Of a stretch of DNA of 64,000 nt, positions 44,923 to 55,102 are shown piece by piece (the first letter of the stretch is position 1; every line of letters begins with the position of its first letter). The position numbers and the translations under genes were made by a program. The notes under the pieces are model-generated. The model ran no database searches. It was not told the origin of the DNA and saw only the letters and a list, made by a program, of their open reading frames with translations. The stretch is from Acidobacteriota bacterium (GTDB taxonomy: Bacteria > Acidobacteriota > Vicinamibacteria > Vicinamibacterales > UBA8438): positions 1-64,000 of the forward strand of contig VXRJ01000016.1 in NCBI GenBank assembly GCA_009838525.1, read 5' to 3'.

Positions 44923-46925
44923 TCGGGGAGGGCAAACGCCCAGAATCCGAGGCCCGACGCGATCGCGACGTACTGCCGGCCGCCCACCTCGTAGGTCATC
45001 GGCGAGGCCTTCCAGTCCTGGTTGATCGGGATGTGCCAGAGCGGCTCGCCGCTTGCCGCTTCGAGGGCCGCGAACGCGCCGCTGTCCTCGCCGAAGAAGA
45101 CGAGGTCGCCGTCGGTCGACAGGACCCCGGAATAGGTCTGCGCCTGCCCCGTCTGCGGGTAGCTCCAGACCGTCCGGCCGGTCTGAATGTCGATGGCCCG
45201 GATGAACTTCTGGTTCGGCGACCCGTCGGCAAGCCGGACGGTGCCGCCGAGCCAGCTCCGGCCCCTCTGCCACTCCTGATCGTTCTTCGTATAGGTCATG
45301 CACGACTCGTGGGCGAGCAGGTAGAACAGGCCCGTGCCGGGGTGGTAGCTGGTCGCCCACCAGTTGGTGGCGCCGCGGATCGCCGGACAGACGTCGACGC
45401 CCTCTTCGGTCGGATCCGTGCCGGGCCGCACGATCGGCCGCCCCGAATCGTCGAGCCCGTCGGCCCAGGTCTGGTTGACGAAGGGCTCGCCCAGCAGGAA
45501 TTGGCCGTTGGTCCGGTCCAGCACGTAGAAGAAGCCGTTGCGGTTGCCCTGGACGAGCAGCTTGCGAGACTCGCCGAGGAACTCCTCGTCGATCAGCAGG
45601 AGCGGCTCCTGCGCGTCCCAGTCGTGGGTGTCGTGCGGCGTGAACTGGAAGTACCAGACCATCTCGCCGGTCTCCGGTCGCAGCGCCACCACCGAGTTCG
45701 TGTAGAGATTGTCGCCGGGGCGGCGGTCGCCATTGAGGTCGGGACACGGATTGCCGGTCGCCCAGTAGAGCAGGTCGAGCTCCGCGTCGTAACTGCCGGT
45801 CAGCCACGTCGCCCCGCAACCGCGACGCAGCACTTCCGGGTCGCCCCAGGTCTCGGAGCCCGGCTCCCCCGGGGCCGGAATCGTCCAGAACCGCCAGGCC
45901 CGCTCCCCGGTGCCGGCATGGAAGGCATCCAGGAATCCGCGCAGGCCGGTGTCGCCCGCGCTGATGCCGGCGATGACCAGATCGCCCACCACCAGCGGCG
46001 CCGCCACCGCGCCGTAGTGCTCCCGGTAGTCGTCCATCTCGGTGTCCCAGATCAGCTCGCCGGTGAACCGATCGAGAGCGATGACGTGGGCGTGGTCGGT
46101 CACCGTGAAGACGCGATCGCCGCGCACCGCGACGCCGCGGTTCAAGCCGATCGCCGGGTCGCCGACCAGCCCCTCGGTGCGCGGCTGGGCGTACCGCCAG
46201 ATCTCGCGGCCGGTCGCCGCATCCAGGGCGTACACCTGGTTGACGGCGGTGACGTACATCACGCCGGCGATCACCACCGGGGTCCCCTCGATCATCGGCA
46301 TGTCGGGAATCGGGTAGAACCACTCCAGCGCCAGGCGCTCCACGTTGTCCCTGTCGATCTGATCGAGCGGACTGTGCCGGTTACCGCTGTCGCTGCCGTG
46401 GTAGGACGGCCAGTCGGTGAAGGGCTCGACCCCGGCCTCCCGCCATGCATCTCCCTCGCGGCGCAGTAGGCGGATGCGCCCGTCATCCGTCCGGAGCTGG
46501 GCGTCGAAGGTGCTCTCGTTCAGGATGGTGCCGGCCACCGTGCCCCCGCCCGCGAGCGGCAGTTCGCCGGGACGCGTCCGGGGAGCGCGCGGGTCGCGCG
46601 CGGCCGGCGCCGCCGCGGCGGCCAGGTCCTTCAGATACGCGATGAGCGGGTCGAGCTCGTCGGGCGCAAGGTCGAACGCGGGCATGCCGCGGGCGGGATC
46701 CCCCTCGGTGATGATCCGGGCCAGATCGTCGGGACCGCGGGCATGCAGGACCGGCAGGATGGAGCGCGCCCGGTCCGATCCGGCGCCGTCTCCGCCGTGG
46801 CAGAGCACGCACTGCGACTGGTACGACTCCTCTCCCTGCGCCGCTCCCTGCGCCGCAGCGAGACTCGGGAAGGCGCAGGCAAGTACGATGCCGGCCGACC
46901 AGCGCTTCGTCAGCAGTCCCTGCAC
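44919..46925 (-). CDS. Quinohaem PQQ-dependent dehydrogenase with N-terminal cytochrome c domain
   Basis: This 668-residue exported protein starts at GTG 46925. A signal ends near SLAAAQ; the cytochrome c domain has CVLCH (39-43) and axial Met81 in ARGMPAF. An eight-blade PQQ propeller follows, with WYFQFTPHDTHDWDAQEP. The catalytic Asp is D435, and a second Asp two residues on (D437) matches the lanthanide-type (XoxF-like) pattern rather than Ala in calcium MxaF. RNGFFYVLDR with the conserved Arg and ATGNPCPD with metal-binding Asn are present. It oxidises an alcohol or aldehyde and passes electrons to its own haem. The downstream UbiD gene overlaps by 4 bases. Confidence 0.92.
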   Translation of the reverse strand: MQGLLTKRWSAGIVLACAFPSLAAAQGAAQGEESYQSQCVLCHGGDGAGSDRARSILPVLHARGPDDLARIITEGDPARGMPAFDLAPDELDPLIAYLKDLAAAAAPAARDPRAPRTRPGELPLAGGGTVAGTILNESTFDAQLRTDDGRIRLLRREGDAWREAGVEPFTDWPSYHGSDSGNRHSPLDQIDRDNVERLALEWFYPIPDMPMIEGTPVVIAGVMYVTAVNQVYALDAATGREIWRYAQPRTEGLVGDPAIGLNRGVAVRGDRVFTVTDHAHVIALDRFTGELIWDTEMDDYREHYGAVAAPLVVGDLVIAGISAGDTGLRGFLDAFHAGTGERAWRFWTIPAPGEPGSETWGDPEVLRRGCGATWLTGSYDAELDLLYWATGNPCPDLNGDRRPGDNLYTNSVVALRPETGEMVWYFQFTPHDTHDWDAQEPLLLIDEEFLGESRKLLVQGNRNGFFYVLDRTNGQFLLGEPFVNQTWADGLDDSGRPIVRPGTDPTEEGVDVCPAIRGATNWWATSYHPGTGLFYLLAHESCMTYTKNDQEWQRGRSWLGGTVRLADGSPNQKFIRAIDIQTGRTVWSYPQTGQAQTYSGVLSTDGDLVFFGEDSGAFAALEAASGEPLWHIPINQDWKASPMTYEVGGRQYVAIASGLGFWAFALPE

Positions 46926-46976
46926 GCGGCCATGATATGACGCCCGCGGGCCGGCGCGGGGCCAGGGCCGGCTGAC

Positions 46977-46982
46977 TACAAT
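46977..46982 (+). promoter_or_regulatory. Putative -10 (TACAAT) of the CehA-type gene, leaderless
   Basis: TACAAT ends six bases before ATG 46989, so initiation would fall at the start codon. No Shine-Dalgarno sequence and no clear -35 are present. Confidence 0.4.
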
Positions 46983-46988
46983 GCCGGT

Positions 46989-49580
46989 ATGGACAGACGA
47001 TTCCTCCGCGCCGCCGCCGCGCTGTTGGCCTTTGCGCTGTTCGCGGCCCTCGTGGGGCCTCCCCTCGCCGCCCAGGCGGACCGCTACCCGGCCTCCGGGC
47101 ACGGCGGTAACTACATGTTCAACTTCTATTTCCCGCCGGCCCCCAGCTCCACCCCGTGGGCTCCCGCCTGGGCGCCGGACGGTGCGTCCATCGCGGTGGC
47201 GATGGCGGGTTCCATCTGGCGCGTCGACCCGGAAACCGGCGTCGCCGACGAGCTGACCTACGGCGACAGCTATCACTCGTCGCCCGACTGGTCGCCCGAC
47301 GGCGACTGGATCGTCTACACCGCCGACCACGACGGCGCGCGCATTCAGCTCGAGATGCTGAACGTCGCAACCGGCGAAACGCACGCGCTCACCGACGACG
47401 ACCAGATCTACGCGGACCCGGTCTTCTCACCCGACGGCACGCGCATCGCCTACGTCGCCACGACGCCGAGCGGCTACTTCAACGTCTACATCCGCCCGGT
47501 CGCCGACGGCCAGTGGAGCGGCGACGCGATTGCGGTAACCCGCGACAACGACTTCGGGCGGAACCGCCTCTACTTCGGCCCCTGGGACATGCACCTGACG
47601 CCGGCCTGGCTGCCGGACGGCGACGAGTTGCTGCTGGTCTCTAACCGCGGCATCGCACTCGGCTCCGGTAACGTCCTGCGCGTGCCGGCGCGGGAAGGGG
47701 GCATCGACGAGGCGGCCACCGTCCTCCGGGAACAGACGCTCTACCGGACGCGCCCCGACGTGGCGAGCGATGGCCGGCGTTTCGTCTATTCGTCGACCCG
47801 CGGCGCGGCGGACCAGTTCAACAACCTGTACGTGCAGCCGACCGCCGGCGGCGAGCCCTACAAGATCACGTTCTTCCAGCACGACGCCTTCCATCCCCGG
47901 TGGTCGCCGGACGACGAGTGGATCGCCTTCATCACCAACGAGGGTGGACTGCCGCAGCTCGCCCTGCTCGAGACGCACGGCGGCGCCCTCCGGATCGTCA
48001 CTATCGCGCACCGGCGGTGGAAGCGGCCGATGGGCGTGCTGTCGGTCACGACGCGCGACGCCGCGACCGGCGCCGCGGCCGCGTCACGTATCCACCTGAC
48101 CGCGCCCGACGGCAAGTTCTACGCGCCGCACGACGCCTACGCGCGCATCGGGGTGGCTGGCGACCACGCCTTCCACCAGGCGGGGCGGTTCACGGTCGAG
48201 CTGCCGGCGGGCCGGGCCAACCTGACCGTGGTCAAGGGTTTCGAGTACTGGCCGGAGGAAGTGACGGCCGACATCGCGGCCAATGCGGTGACCGAAGTGA
48301 CCGTCGACCTCCGCCGGATGACGGACATGGCGGCCCGCGGCTGGTACAGCGGCTCCACGCACGTTCACATGAACTACGGCGGCAACCTGCACAACACCCT
48401 CGAGAACCTGATGATGATGTCGGACGCCGAGGATCAGGACGTGGTCGCCGAGCAGGTGGCGAACAAGGACAACCGGATCCTCGACTATCAGTTCTTCGTG
48501 CCGGGCGGCGGCGCGCATCCGGTCTCCACGCCGGAGCGCCTGCTCGTGGTGGGACAGGAGTACCGTCCGCCCTTCTACGGCCACGTCTTCATGTTCGGCA
48601 TGCGGGACCACCTGCTCTCCCCCTTCACGATGGGTTACGAGGGAACCGCCATCGAGAGCCTCTACCCCAGCAACACCGACATGTTCCGGAAGGCGAGGGC
48701 GCAGGGCGCGACGGTCGGCTACGTCCATGCGTGGACCGGGGAGAACGATCCGCTGGACGGCAACCTGGGCGGCGGCAAGGGGTTCATCGTGGATGCCGCC
48801 CTCGGCACCACCGACGCGGTCGAATGGTCTGACGCCGCGCGCGCCGGCTTCTACCCGGTCTACGCCGTCTGGAACAACGGCCTGCGGGTCTCCGCGACGG
48901 GCGGCGAGGATTCCATAAGCAACCTGCACCGGATGAAGCTCGTCGGCTCGGTGCGCACCTACGTGCACACCGGCGGCCACGGTCTCGACCTCGATGCCTG
49001 GCTGCGTGGCCTGCGCGAAGGGCGCGCGTTCGTGTCGAACGGGCCCCTCGTCGAGTTGACCGCGAGTGGCGGGTCAACTGCCACGGGCGGGCGGCCAGCG
49101 CCCGCGAACGGCCGTATGCCGGGCGACACGGTGGCGCTCCCGGCGGGCGGCGGCGCCGTCGCGCTGACCGGCCGCGTCCTGTCCATCGAGCCGCTCGAAC
49201 GGGTCTTCGTGGTCTGCGGCGGCGAGGAGCAGGCGGACATCCCGCTCGCCGCCGACCGGTTGAGCGCCACGTTCACCCTCGAGATCGCCATCGACCGTAG
49301 CACGTGGTGCCACCTGCGGGCCGAGGGCAGCCCCGCCGAGCGCGGCGTCCTGGACGTCGGCTACGCCCAGGCGTTCACCAATCCCATCTGGTTCACGGTG
49401 GACGATCGGCCCGTCCGCGACCGGACCGCGGCCGCCTACAGCATCCGCTGGATCGACAAGCTCCGCGAGATGGCGGACGCCTGGCCCGGGTGGCGGTCCG
49501 AGCGCGAGCGGGCCCACGTCTTCGCGCAATTCGACGAGGCGCGGGCGATCTACGAGGGGTTCGCGGCCGAGGCTCCGTAG
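46989..49580 (+). CDS. CehA/McbA-type metallohydrolase with TolB-like propeller
   Basis: This 863-residue exported protein has a signal ending PPLAAQ. The first ~330 residues hold TolB/WD40-like PD40 repeats (APDGASIAVA, SPDGDWIVYTA, SPDGTRIAYVA, SPDDEWIAFITN). A carboxypeptidase-like sandwich follows, then the CehA/McbA metal-dependent domain with GSTHVHMNYGG, VGQEYRPPFYGHVF and YVHAWTG. Named relatives hydrolyse the carbamate ester carbaryl, but the physiological substrate of propeller-fused members is unknown. The gene is divergent from the PQQ dehydrogenase (63-base spacer). Confidence 0.88.
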   Translation: MDRRFLRAAAALLAFALFAALVGPPLAAQADRYPASGHGGNYMFNFYFPPAPSSTPWAPAWAPDGASIAVAMAGSIWRVDPETGVADELTYGDSYHSSPDWSPDGDWIVYTADHDGARIQLEMLNVATGETHALTDDDQIYADPVFSPDGTRIAYVATTPSGYFNVYIRPVADGQWSGDAIAVTRDNDFGRNRLYFGPWDMHLTPAWLPDGDELLLVSNRGIALGSGNVLRVPAREGGIDEAATVLREQTLYRTRPDVASDGRRFVYSSTRGAADQFNNLYVQPTAGGEPYKITFFQHDAFHPRWSPDDEWIAFITNEGGLPQLALLETHGGALRIVTIAHRRWKRPMGVLSVTTRDAATGAAAASRIHLTAPDGKFYAPHDAYARIGVAGDHAFHQAGRFTVELPAGRANLTVVKGFEYWPEEVTADIAANAVTEVTVDLRRMTDMAARGWYSGSTHVHMNYGGNLHNTLENLMMMSDAEDQDVVAEQVANKDNRILDYQFFVPGGGAHPVSTPERLLVVGQEYRPPFYGHVFMFGMRDHLLSPFTMGYEGTAIESLYPSNTDMFRKARAQGATVGYVHAWTGENDPLDGNLGGGKGFIVDAALGTTDAVEWSDAARAGFYPVYAVWNNGLRVSATGGEDSISNLHRMKLVGSVRTYVHTGGHGLDLDAWLRGLREGRAFVSNGPLVELTASGGSTATGGRPAPANGRMPGDTVALPAGGGAVALTGRVLSIEPLERVFVVCGGEEQADIPLAADRLSATFTLEIAIDRSTWCHLRAEGSPAERGVLDVGYAQAFTNPIWFTVDDRPVRDRTAAAYSIRWIDKLREMADAWPGWRSERERAHVFAQFDEARAIYEGFAAEAP

Positions 49581-49621
49581 AGCAGCGTTGCTCGCGAAGG
49601 CCAGTCGACCAACTTGACACG

Positions 49622-49750
49622 ATGCTGACGAGCACCCGGTACTGGCGGCTGCGGGTCGGTGACTACCGGGTCATCTTTCGTATCGAGATGACGCGCGTGG
49701 CCGTGATGATGGTGATGACCGTCCGGCATCGGAGCAAGGCCTATGGCTGA
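49622..49750 (+). pseudogene. Truncated RelE/ParE-type toxin remnant
   Basis: This 42-codon frame matches only the C-terminal half of a RelE/ParE toxin: YWRLRVGDYRVIFRIE and a VRHRSKAYG end. The first ~40 residues of the fold are missing and no upstream frame restores them. It is followed by an antitoxin start overlapping by 8 bases, the normal gene order relE-antitoxin. Probably decayed and inactive. Confidence 0.7.
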
Positions 49751-49850
49751 CACAGTAGTGCTGACACGAGCGGAGTACGAAGAACTGGTCGCCGGCCGGG
49801 CGGATCTTGAAGACCGTCTGGCCGCAATGGAGGGGGACGACGGCACTCGG
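49743..49850 (+). pseudogene. Antitoxin N-terminal remnant
   Basis: ATG 49743 starts MADTVVLTRAEYEELVAG, typical of the antitoxin paired with RelE-type toxins. The frame keeps family-like sequence only to about DDGTR and then runs into unrelated sequence and on into the malate synthase gene in the wrong frame. The gene is therefore truncated. The rest of the spacer to 49978 holds no gene; a TAGAAT at 49918-49923 may be the -10 of glcB. Confidence 0.6.
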
Positions 49851-49978
49851 GGCGACCATCGATACCCTTGTGAGCCTTGGGCGCGACGAGTAGCGGACCG
49901 ATTCCACTTCCCCAGAGTAGAATCTCCTGCCGGCGCGGACGCGATGTCCGCCCATGAGTCACGAAGCAGGGGGCAGGA

Positions 49979-52147
49979 ATGGCGGACCGGATTGCGGCGG
50001 GCGGACTTCAGGTCGACCAGGAACTGTACGACTTCATCAACGACGAGGCGCTGCCGGGGACCGGCATCTCCTCGGAGGAGTTCTGGGCCGGCTTCGATCA
50101 GCTCGTTCACGACCTCGCGCCGCGCAACCGTCAGCTGCTCGAGAAGCGCGAAGAACTGCAGCGGCGGATCGACGCCTGGTACAGCGAGAACCGCGACGAG
50201 CCGATCGACCTGGAGGAATACAAGAACGTCCTGCGCGAAATCGGCTACCTGGTGCCGGAGGGAGACGACTTCTCGGCCCGGACGGCGAACGTGGACCCGG
50301 AGATCTCGACGGTGGCCGGCCCGCAGCTCGTCGTCCCCGTCACCAACGCGCGCTACGCCCTCAACGCCGCGAACGCGCGCTGGGGCAGCCTGTATGACGC
50401 GCTCTACGGCACCGACACGATCCCCGAGGACGACGGCTGCGAACGCACCGCCGAGTACAACCCGGTCCGGGGCGACCGCGTCATCGCGTGGGCGCGCGAC
50501 TTCCTCGACCGCGTGGCGCCCCTCACGGCGGGCAGCCATGCGGACGCGACGACGTACTGGGTGTCGGGCGGCGCCCTCGCCGTCACCCTGAAGGACGGCT
50601 CCACCCAGTGCCTCGCCGACGCATCGCAGTTCGCCGGCCACCGTGGCGAGCCGACCAGCCCCTCCGCCGTCCTCCTTCTCAACCACGGCCTGCACATCGA
50701 GATTCGGATCGACCGCAATCACCCGGTCGGCAAGGCGGACGACGCCGGCGTGCGCGACATCATCCTGGAAGCGGCGACGACAACCATCATGGATCTGGAG
50801 GATTCGGTCGCGTGCGTCGACGCCGAGGACAAGGTGCACGCCTACCGGAACTGGCTCGGGCTGATGAAGGGAACGCTGACGGCGAGTTTCGACAAGGGCG
50901 GCCAGACCGTCGACCGGACGATGAACGCGCCGCGCGGCTACACGGCGCCCGACGGTTCCGCCGTCACCCTGCCCGGCATCAGCCTGATGCTGATCCGGAA
51001 CGTCGGCCACCTGATGACCAATCCGGCCATCCTCGACAAGGACGGCAACGAGGCGCCGGAGGGCGTGCTCGACGCGGTGATCTCGTCGCTGATCGCCGCC
51101 CACGACGTCAAGAGCGGCAAGAACAGCCGCGCCGGCTCCATCTACATCGTGAAGCCCAAGATGCACGGCCCGGAGGAAGTCGCCTTCTGCGATCGGACGC
51201 TCGCCCAGGTGGAGGACATCCTCGGGCTGGACCGCCACACGATCAAGATCGGGATCATGGACGAGGAGCGGCGGACCACGGTCAATCTGAAGGAGTGCGT
51301 CCGCGCCGCCGCCGACCGGGTTTTCTTTATCAATACCGGATTCCTCGACCGGACCGGCGACGAGATGCACACGGCGATGGAATCGGGGCCGATGATCCGC
51401 AAAAAGGAGATGAAAACCGCCGACTGGATGGTCACCTACGAGGACTGGAACGTCGACATCGGACTGGAAACCGGACTGCCCGGCCACGCGCAGATCGGCA
51501 AGGGAATGTGGGCGATGCCGGACCTGATGGCCGAGATGGTGAAGCAGAAGATCGGCCATCCCCGGCAGGGCGCGAACACCGCGTGGGTTCCCTCCCCCAC
51601 CGCCGCGACGTTGCACGCGACGCACTACCACGAAGTGGACGTCACGGCGCGCCAGGAGGAGCTCCGGTCGCGCCCGCGCGCCGACCTCGACAAGATCCTC
51701 ACGATCCCGCGCGAAGAGAATCCCGACTGGTCGCCGGAAGAGATTCAGCAGGAGCTCGACAACAACGCGCAGGGCATCCTCGGCTATGTCGTCCGGTGGG
51801 TCGAACAGGGGATCGGCTGCTCGAAGGTGCCCGACATCAACAACATCGGCTTGATGGAAGACCGCGCGACGCTGCGGATCTCGAGCCAGCACATCTGCAA
51901 CTGGCTTCACCACGGCATCTGCACCGAGGAGCAGGTGCGCGAGACGCTGGGGCGGATGGCCGCGGTGGTCGACGGCCAGAACGCCGGCGACCCGAATTAC
52001 CGGCCGATGGCGCCCAACGTGGAAGACAGCGTCGCCTTCCAGGCCGCCTGCGACCTGATCTTCAAGGGCCGCGAGCAGCCGAGCGGCTATACGGAACCCA
52101 TCCTGCACGCGCGGCGCCAGGAGGCAAAGGCGAAGTACGGCCGGTAG
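49979..52147 (+). CDS. glcB: Malate synthase G
   Basis: This 722-residue cytosolic enzyme condenses glyoxylate and acetyl-CoA to malate. Features include [18 protein letters not shown] (metal-binding acidic residues), RGYTAPDGS with the catalytic Arg region, the [19 protein letters not shown] segment and a C-terminal [10 protein letters not shown] region. Full length. Start at ATG 49979 behind GGGGGCAGGA. No isocitrate lyase is in the window. The downstream GNAT and acs genes suggest an acetate/C2 assimilation cluster. Confidence 0.97.
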   Translation: MADRIAAGGLQVDQELYDFINDEALPGTGISSEEFWAGFDQLVHDLAPRNRQLLEKREELQRRIDAWYSENRDEPIDLEEYKNVLREIGYLVPEGDDFSARTANVDPEISTVAGPQLVVPVTNARYALNAANARWGSLYDALYGTDTIPEDDGCERTAEYNPVRGDRVIAWARDFLDRVAPLTAGSHADATTYWVSGGALAVTLKDGSTQCLADASQFAGHRGEPTSPSAVLLLNHGLHIEIRIDRNHPVGKADDAGVRDIILEAATTTIMDLEDSVACVDAEDKVHAYRNWLGLMKGTLTASFDKGGQTVDRTMNAPRGYTAPDGSAVTLPGISLMLIRNVGHLMTNPAILDKDGNEAPEGVLDAVISSLIAAHDVKSGKNSRAGSIYIVKPKMHGPEEVAFCDRTLAQVEDILGLDRHTIKIGIMDEERRTTVNLKECVRAAADRVFFINTGFLDRTGDEMHTAMESGPMIRKKEMKTADWMVTYEDWNVDIGLETGLPGHAQIGKGMWAMPDLMAEMVKQKIGHPRQGANTAWVPSPTAATLHATHYHEVDVTARQEELRSRPRADLDKILTIPREENPDWSPEEIQQELDNNAQGILGYVVRWVEQGIGCSKVPDINNIGLMEDRATLRISSQHICNWLHHGICTEEQVRETLGRMAAVVDGQNAGDPNYRPMAPNVEDSVAFQAACDLIFKGREQPSGYTEPILHARRQEAKAKYGR

Positions 52148-52168
52148 GACCGGCAGAGGTCGAAGCAG

Positions 52169-52735
52169 ATGGAACCAGCCGCACCCGGCGCCGACGCAAT
52201 CCCGGCCCGTTACCCCCGCCCGGTCACGCTGGCCGACGGAGGCGAGGTGACCGTCCGACTGATGAGCCCGGACGATGTCGACGCGGTCGTCGCCTTCGCG
52301 CGCAGCCTCGCCCCCGAGGAGCTGATGTACCTCCGGGTGAACATCACCGAGCCGGAAGCCGTGCAGCGCTGGGCGCACTACGTCGAGACGGGCCGCACCT
52401 TCACGGTGCTGGCCCTCGACGGCGAACGGGTGGTTGGCGAGGTGAGCCTGCTCCACAGCCGGACGAGCTGGACGCGCCACATCGGCGAAGTGCGGCTGCA
52501 GGTGGCGCCCGTGGCGCGGCGGCGGGGACTGGCGCGCCTGCTGGCCGAGGAGATCGAGTGGATCGCGCGCCAGATGCGCCTTACGATGCTGACCGCCCGG
52601 ATGACGCTCGATCAGGAGGCGGCGCAGGCCTTTTTCCGGCAGCTTGGCTTCCGGCGCGAAGCGGTGCTGTGGGACTACGTGATGACGGCAGACGGGACGT
52701 TGCACAATCTGCTGATCGCCACCAAACGACTGTAG
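52169..52735 (+). CDS. GNAT-family N-acetyltransferase
   Basis: This 188-residue GNAT protein has the acetyl-CoA pyrophosphate loop VAPVARRRGLARLL (motif A) and a C-terminal AQAFFRQLGFRRE motif B. It lies 21 bases after malate synthase and 83 bases before acs. In Bacillus (AcuA) and Salmonella (Pat) GNAT enzymes acetylate and silence acetyl-CoA synthetase; here the position suggests the same target, the acs Lys614, but family membership alone does not prove it. Confidence 0.85.
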   Translation: MEPAAPGADAIPARYPRPVTLADGGEVTVRLMSPDDVDAVVAFARSLAPEELMYLRVNITEPEAVQRWAHYVETGRTFTVLALDGERVVGEVSLLHSRTSWTRHIGEVRLQVAPVARRRGLARLLAEEIEWIARQMRLTMLTARMTLDQEAAQAFFRQLGFRREAVLWDYVMTADGTLHNLLIATKRL

Positions 52736-52818
52736 GGCCGTGGCGACCAGCGAGGGCGGCGGCCCGGGATTGGACCGAACCGCTTTGAACGGCACACCAG
52801 ACGGACGAGGAGGAGACT

Positions 52819-54780
<1,962 letters not shown>

Positions 54781-54788
54781 AGCGCCGG

Positions 54789-54884
54789 GTGCGCCGGCCG
54801 GTACCCCGGTCGGTGCGCCAGCCGGCACGGCGTCCGGGGCGCCAGCCGGCACGGCGTCCGGTGCGCCGGCCTCCAGGCCGGCAC
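54789..54884. repeat. Four imperfect 24-base tandem repeats after acs
   Basis: Four consecutive 24-base units start at 54789, 54813, 54837 and 54861, with core GTGCGCCAGCCGGCACGGC. Units 2 and 3 are nearly identical; units 1 and 4 diverge. In one frame they would encode the octapeptide GAPAGTAS-like repeat, but no gene covers them. Confidence 0.8.
54865..54882. terminator. GC-rich hairpin after acs (terminator-like or REP-like)
   Basis: GCCGGCCT-CC-AGGCCGGC forms a perfect 8-bp stem within the last repeat unit. No T tract follows, so it is either a weak terminator or a REP-like element. The remaining spacer to 55102 has an A/T-rich part (55030-55085, including TATATA and a CCCTA...TAGGG pair) and no gene. 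Confidence 0.45.
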
Positions 54885-55102
54885 CCTACGCCCCCTCCAA
54901 CAACCGCCGCATTTCCGCGGCCCGGCCCCGGATCCGCCCCTGCCCCCGCTTGTGAAAAGCGGACGCGGACGCCCCACACCATCGCGGTCCCGCAGGCCAC
55001 GGCTCCCGGCGCGCGGCCCAGCCAGAAAAGTTCATTAAAAAGACCCTAAATGTACATCGAACAGTCATGAGCAGCGTGTATATAGGGCATGGACAAACTG
55101 AG

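Noticed and set aside
43096-46323. Long open frame extending UbiD by ~470 residues upstream
   Set aside because: The extension is out of frame with the PQQ dehydrogenase it overlaps and is low-complexity Arg/Gly-rich; ATG 44922 with a 4-base overlap is the real start.
54789-54884. Tandem repeats as a CRISPR array
   Set aside because: Units are contiguous and diverged without unique spacers, and no cas gene is present.
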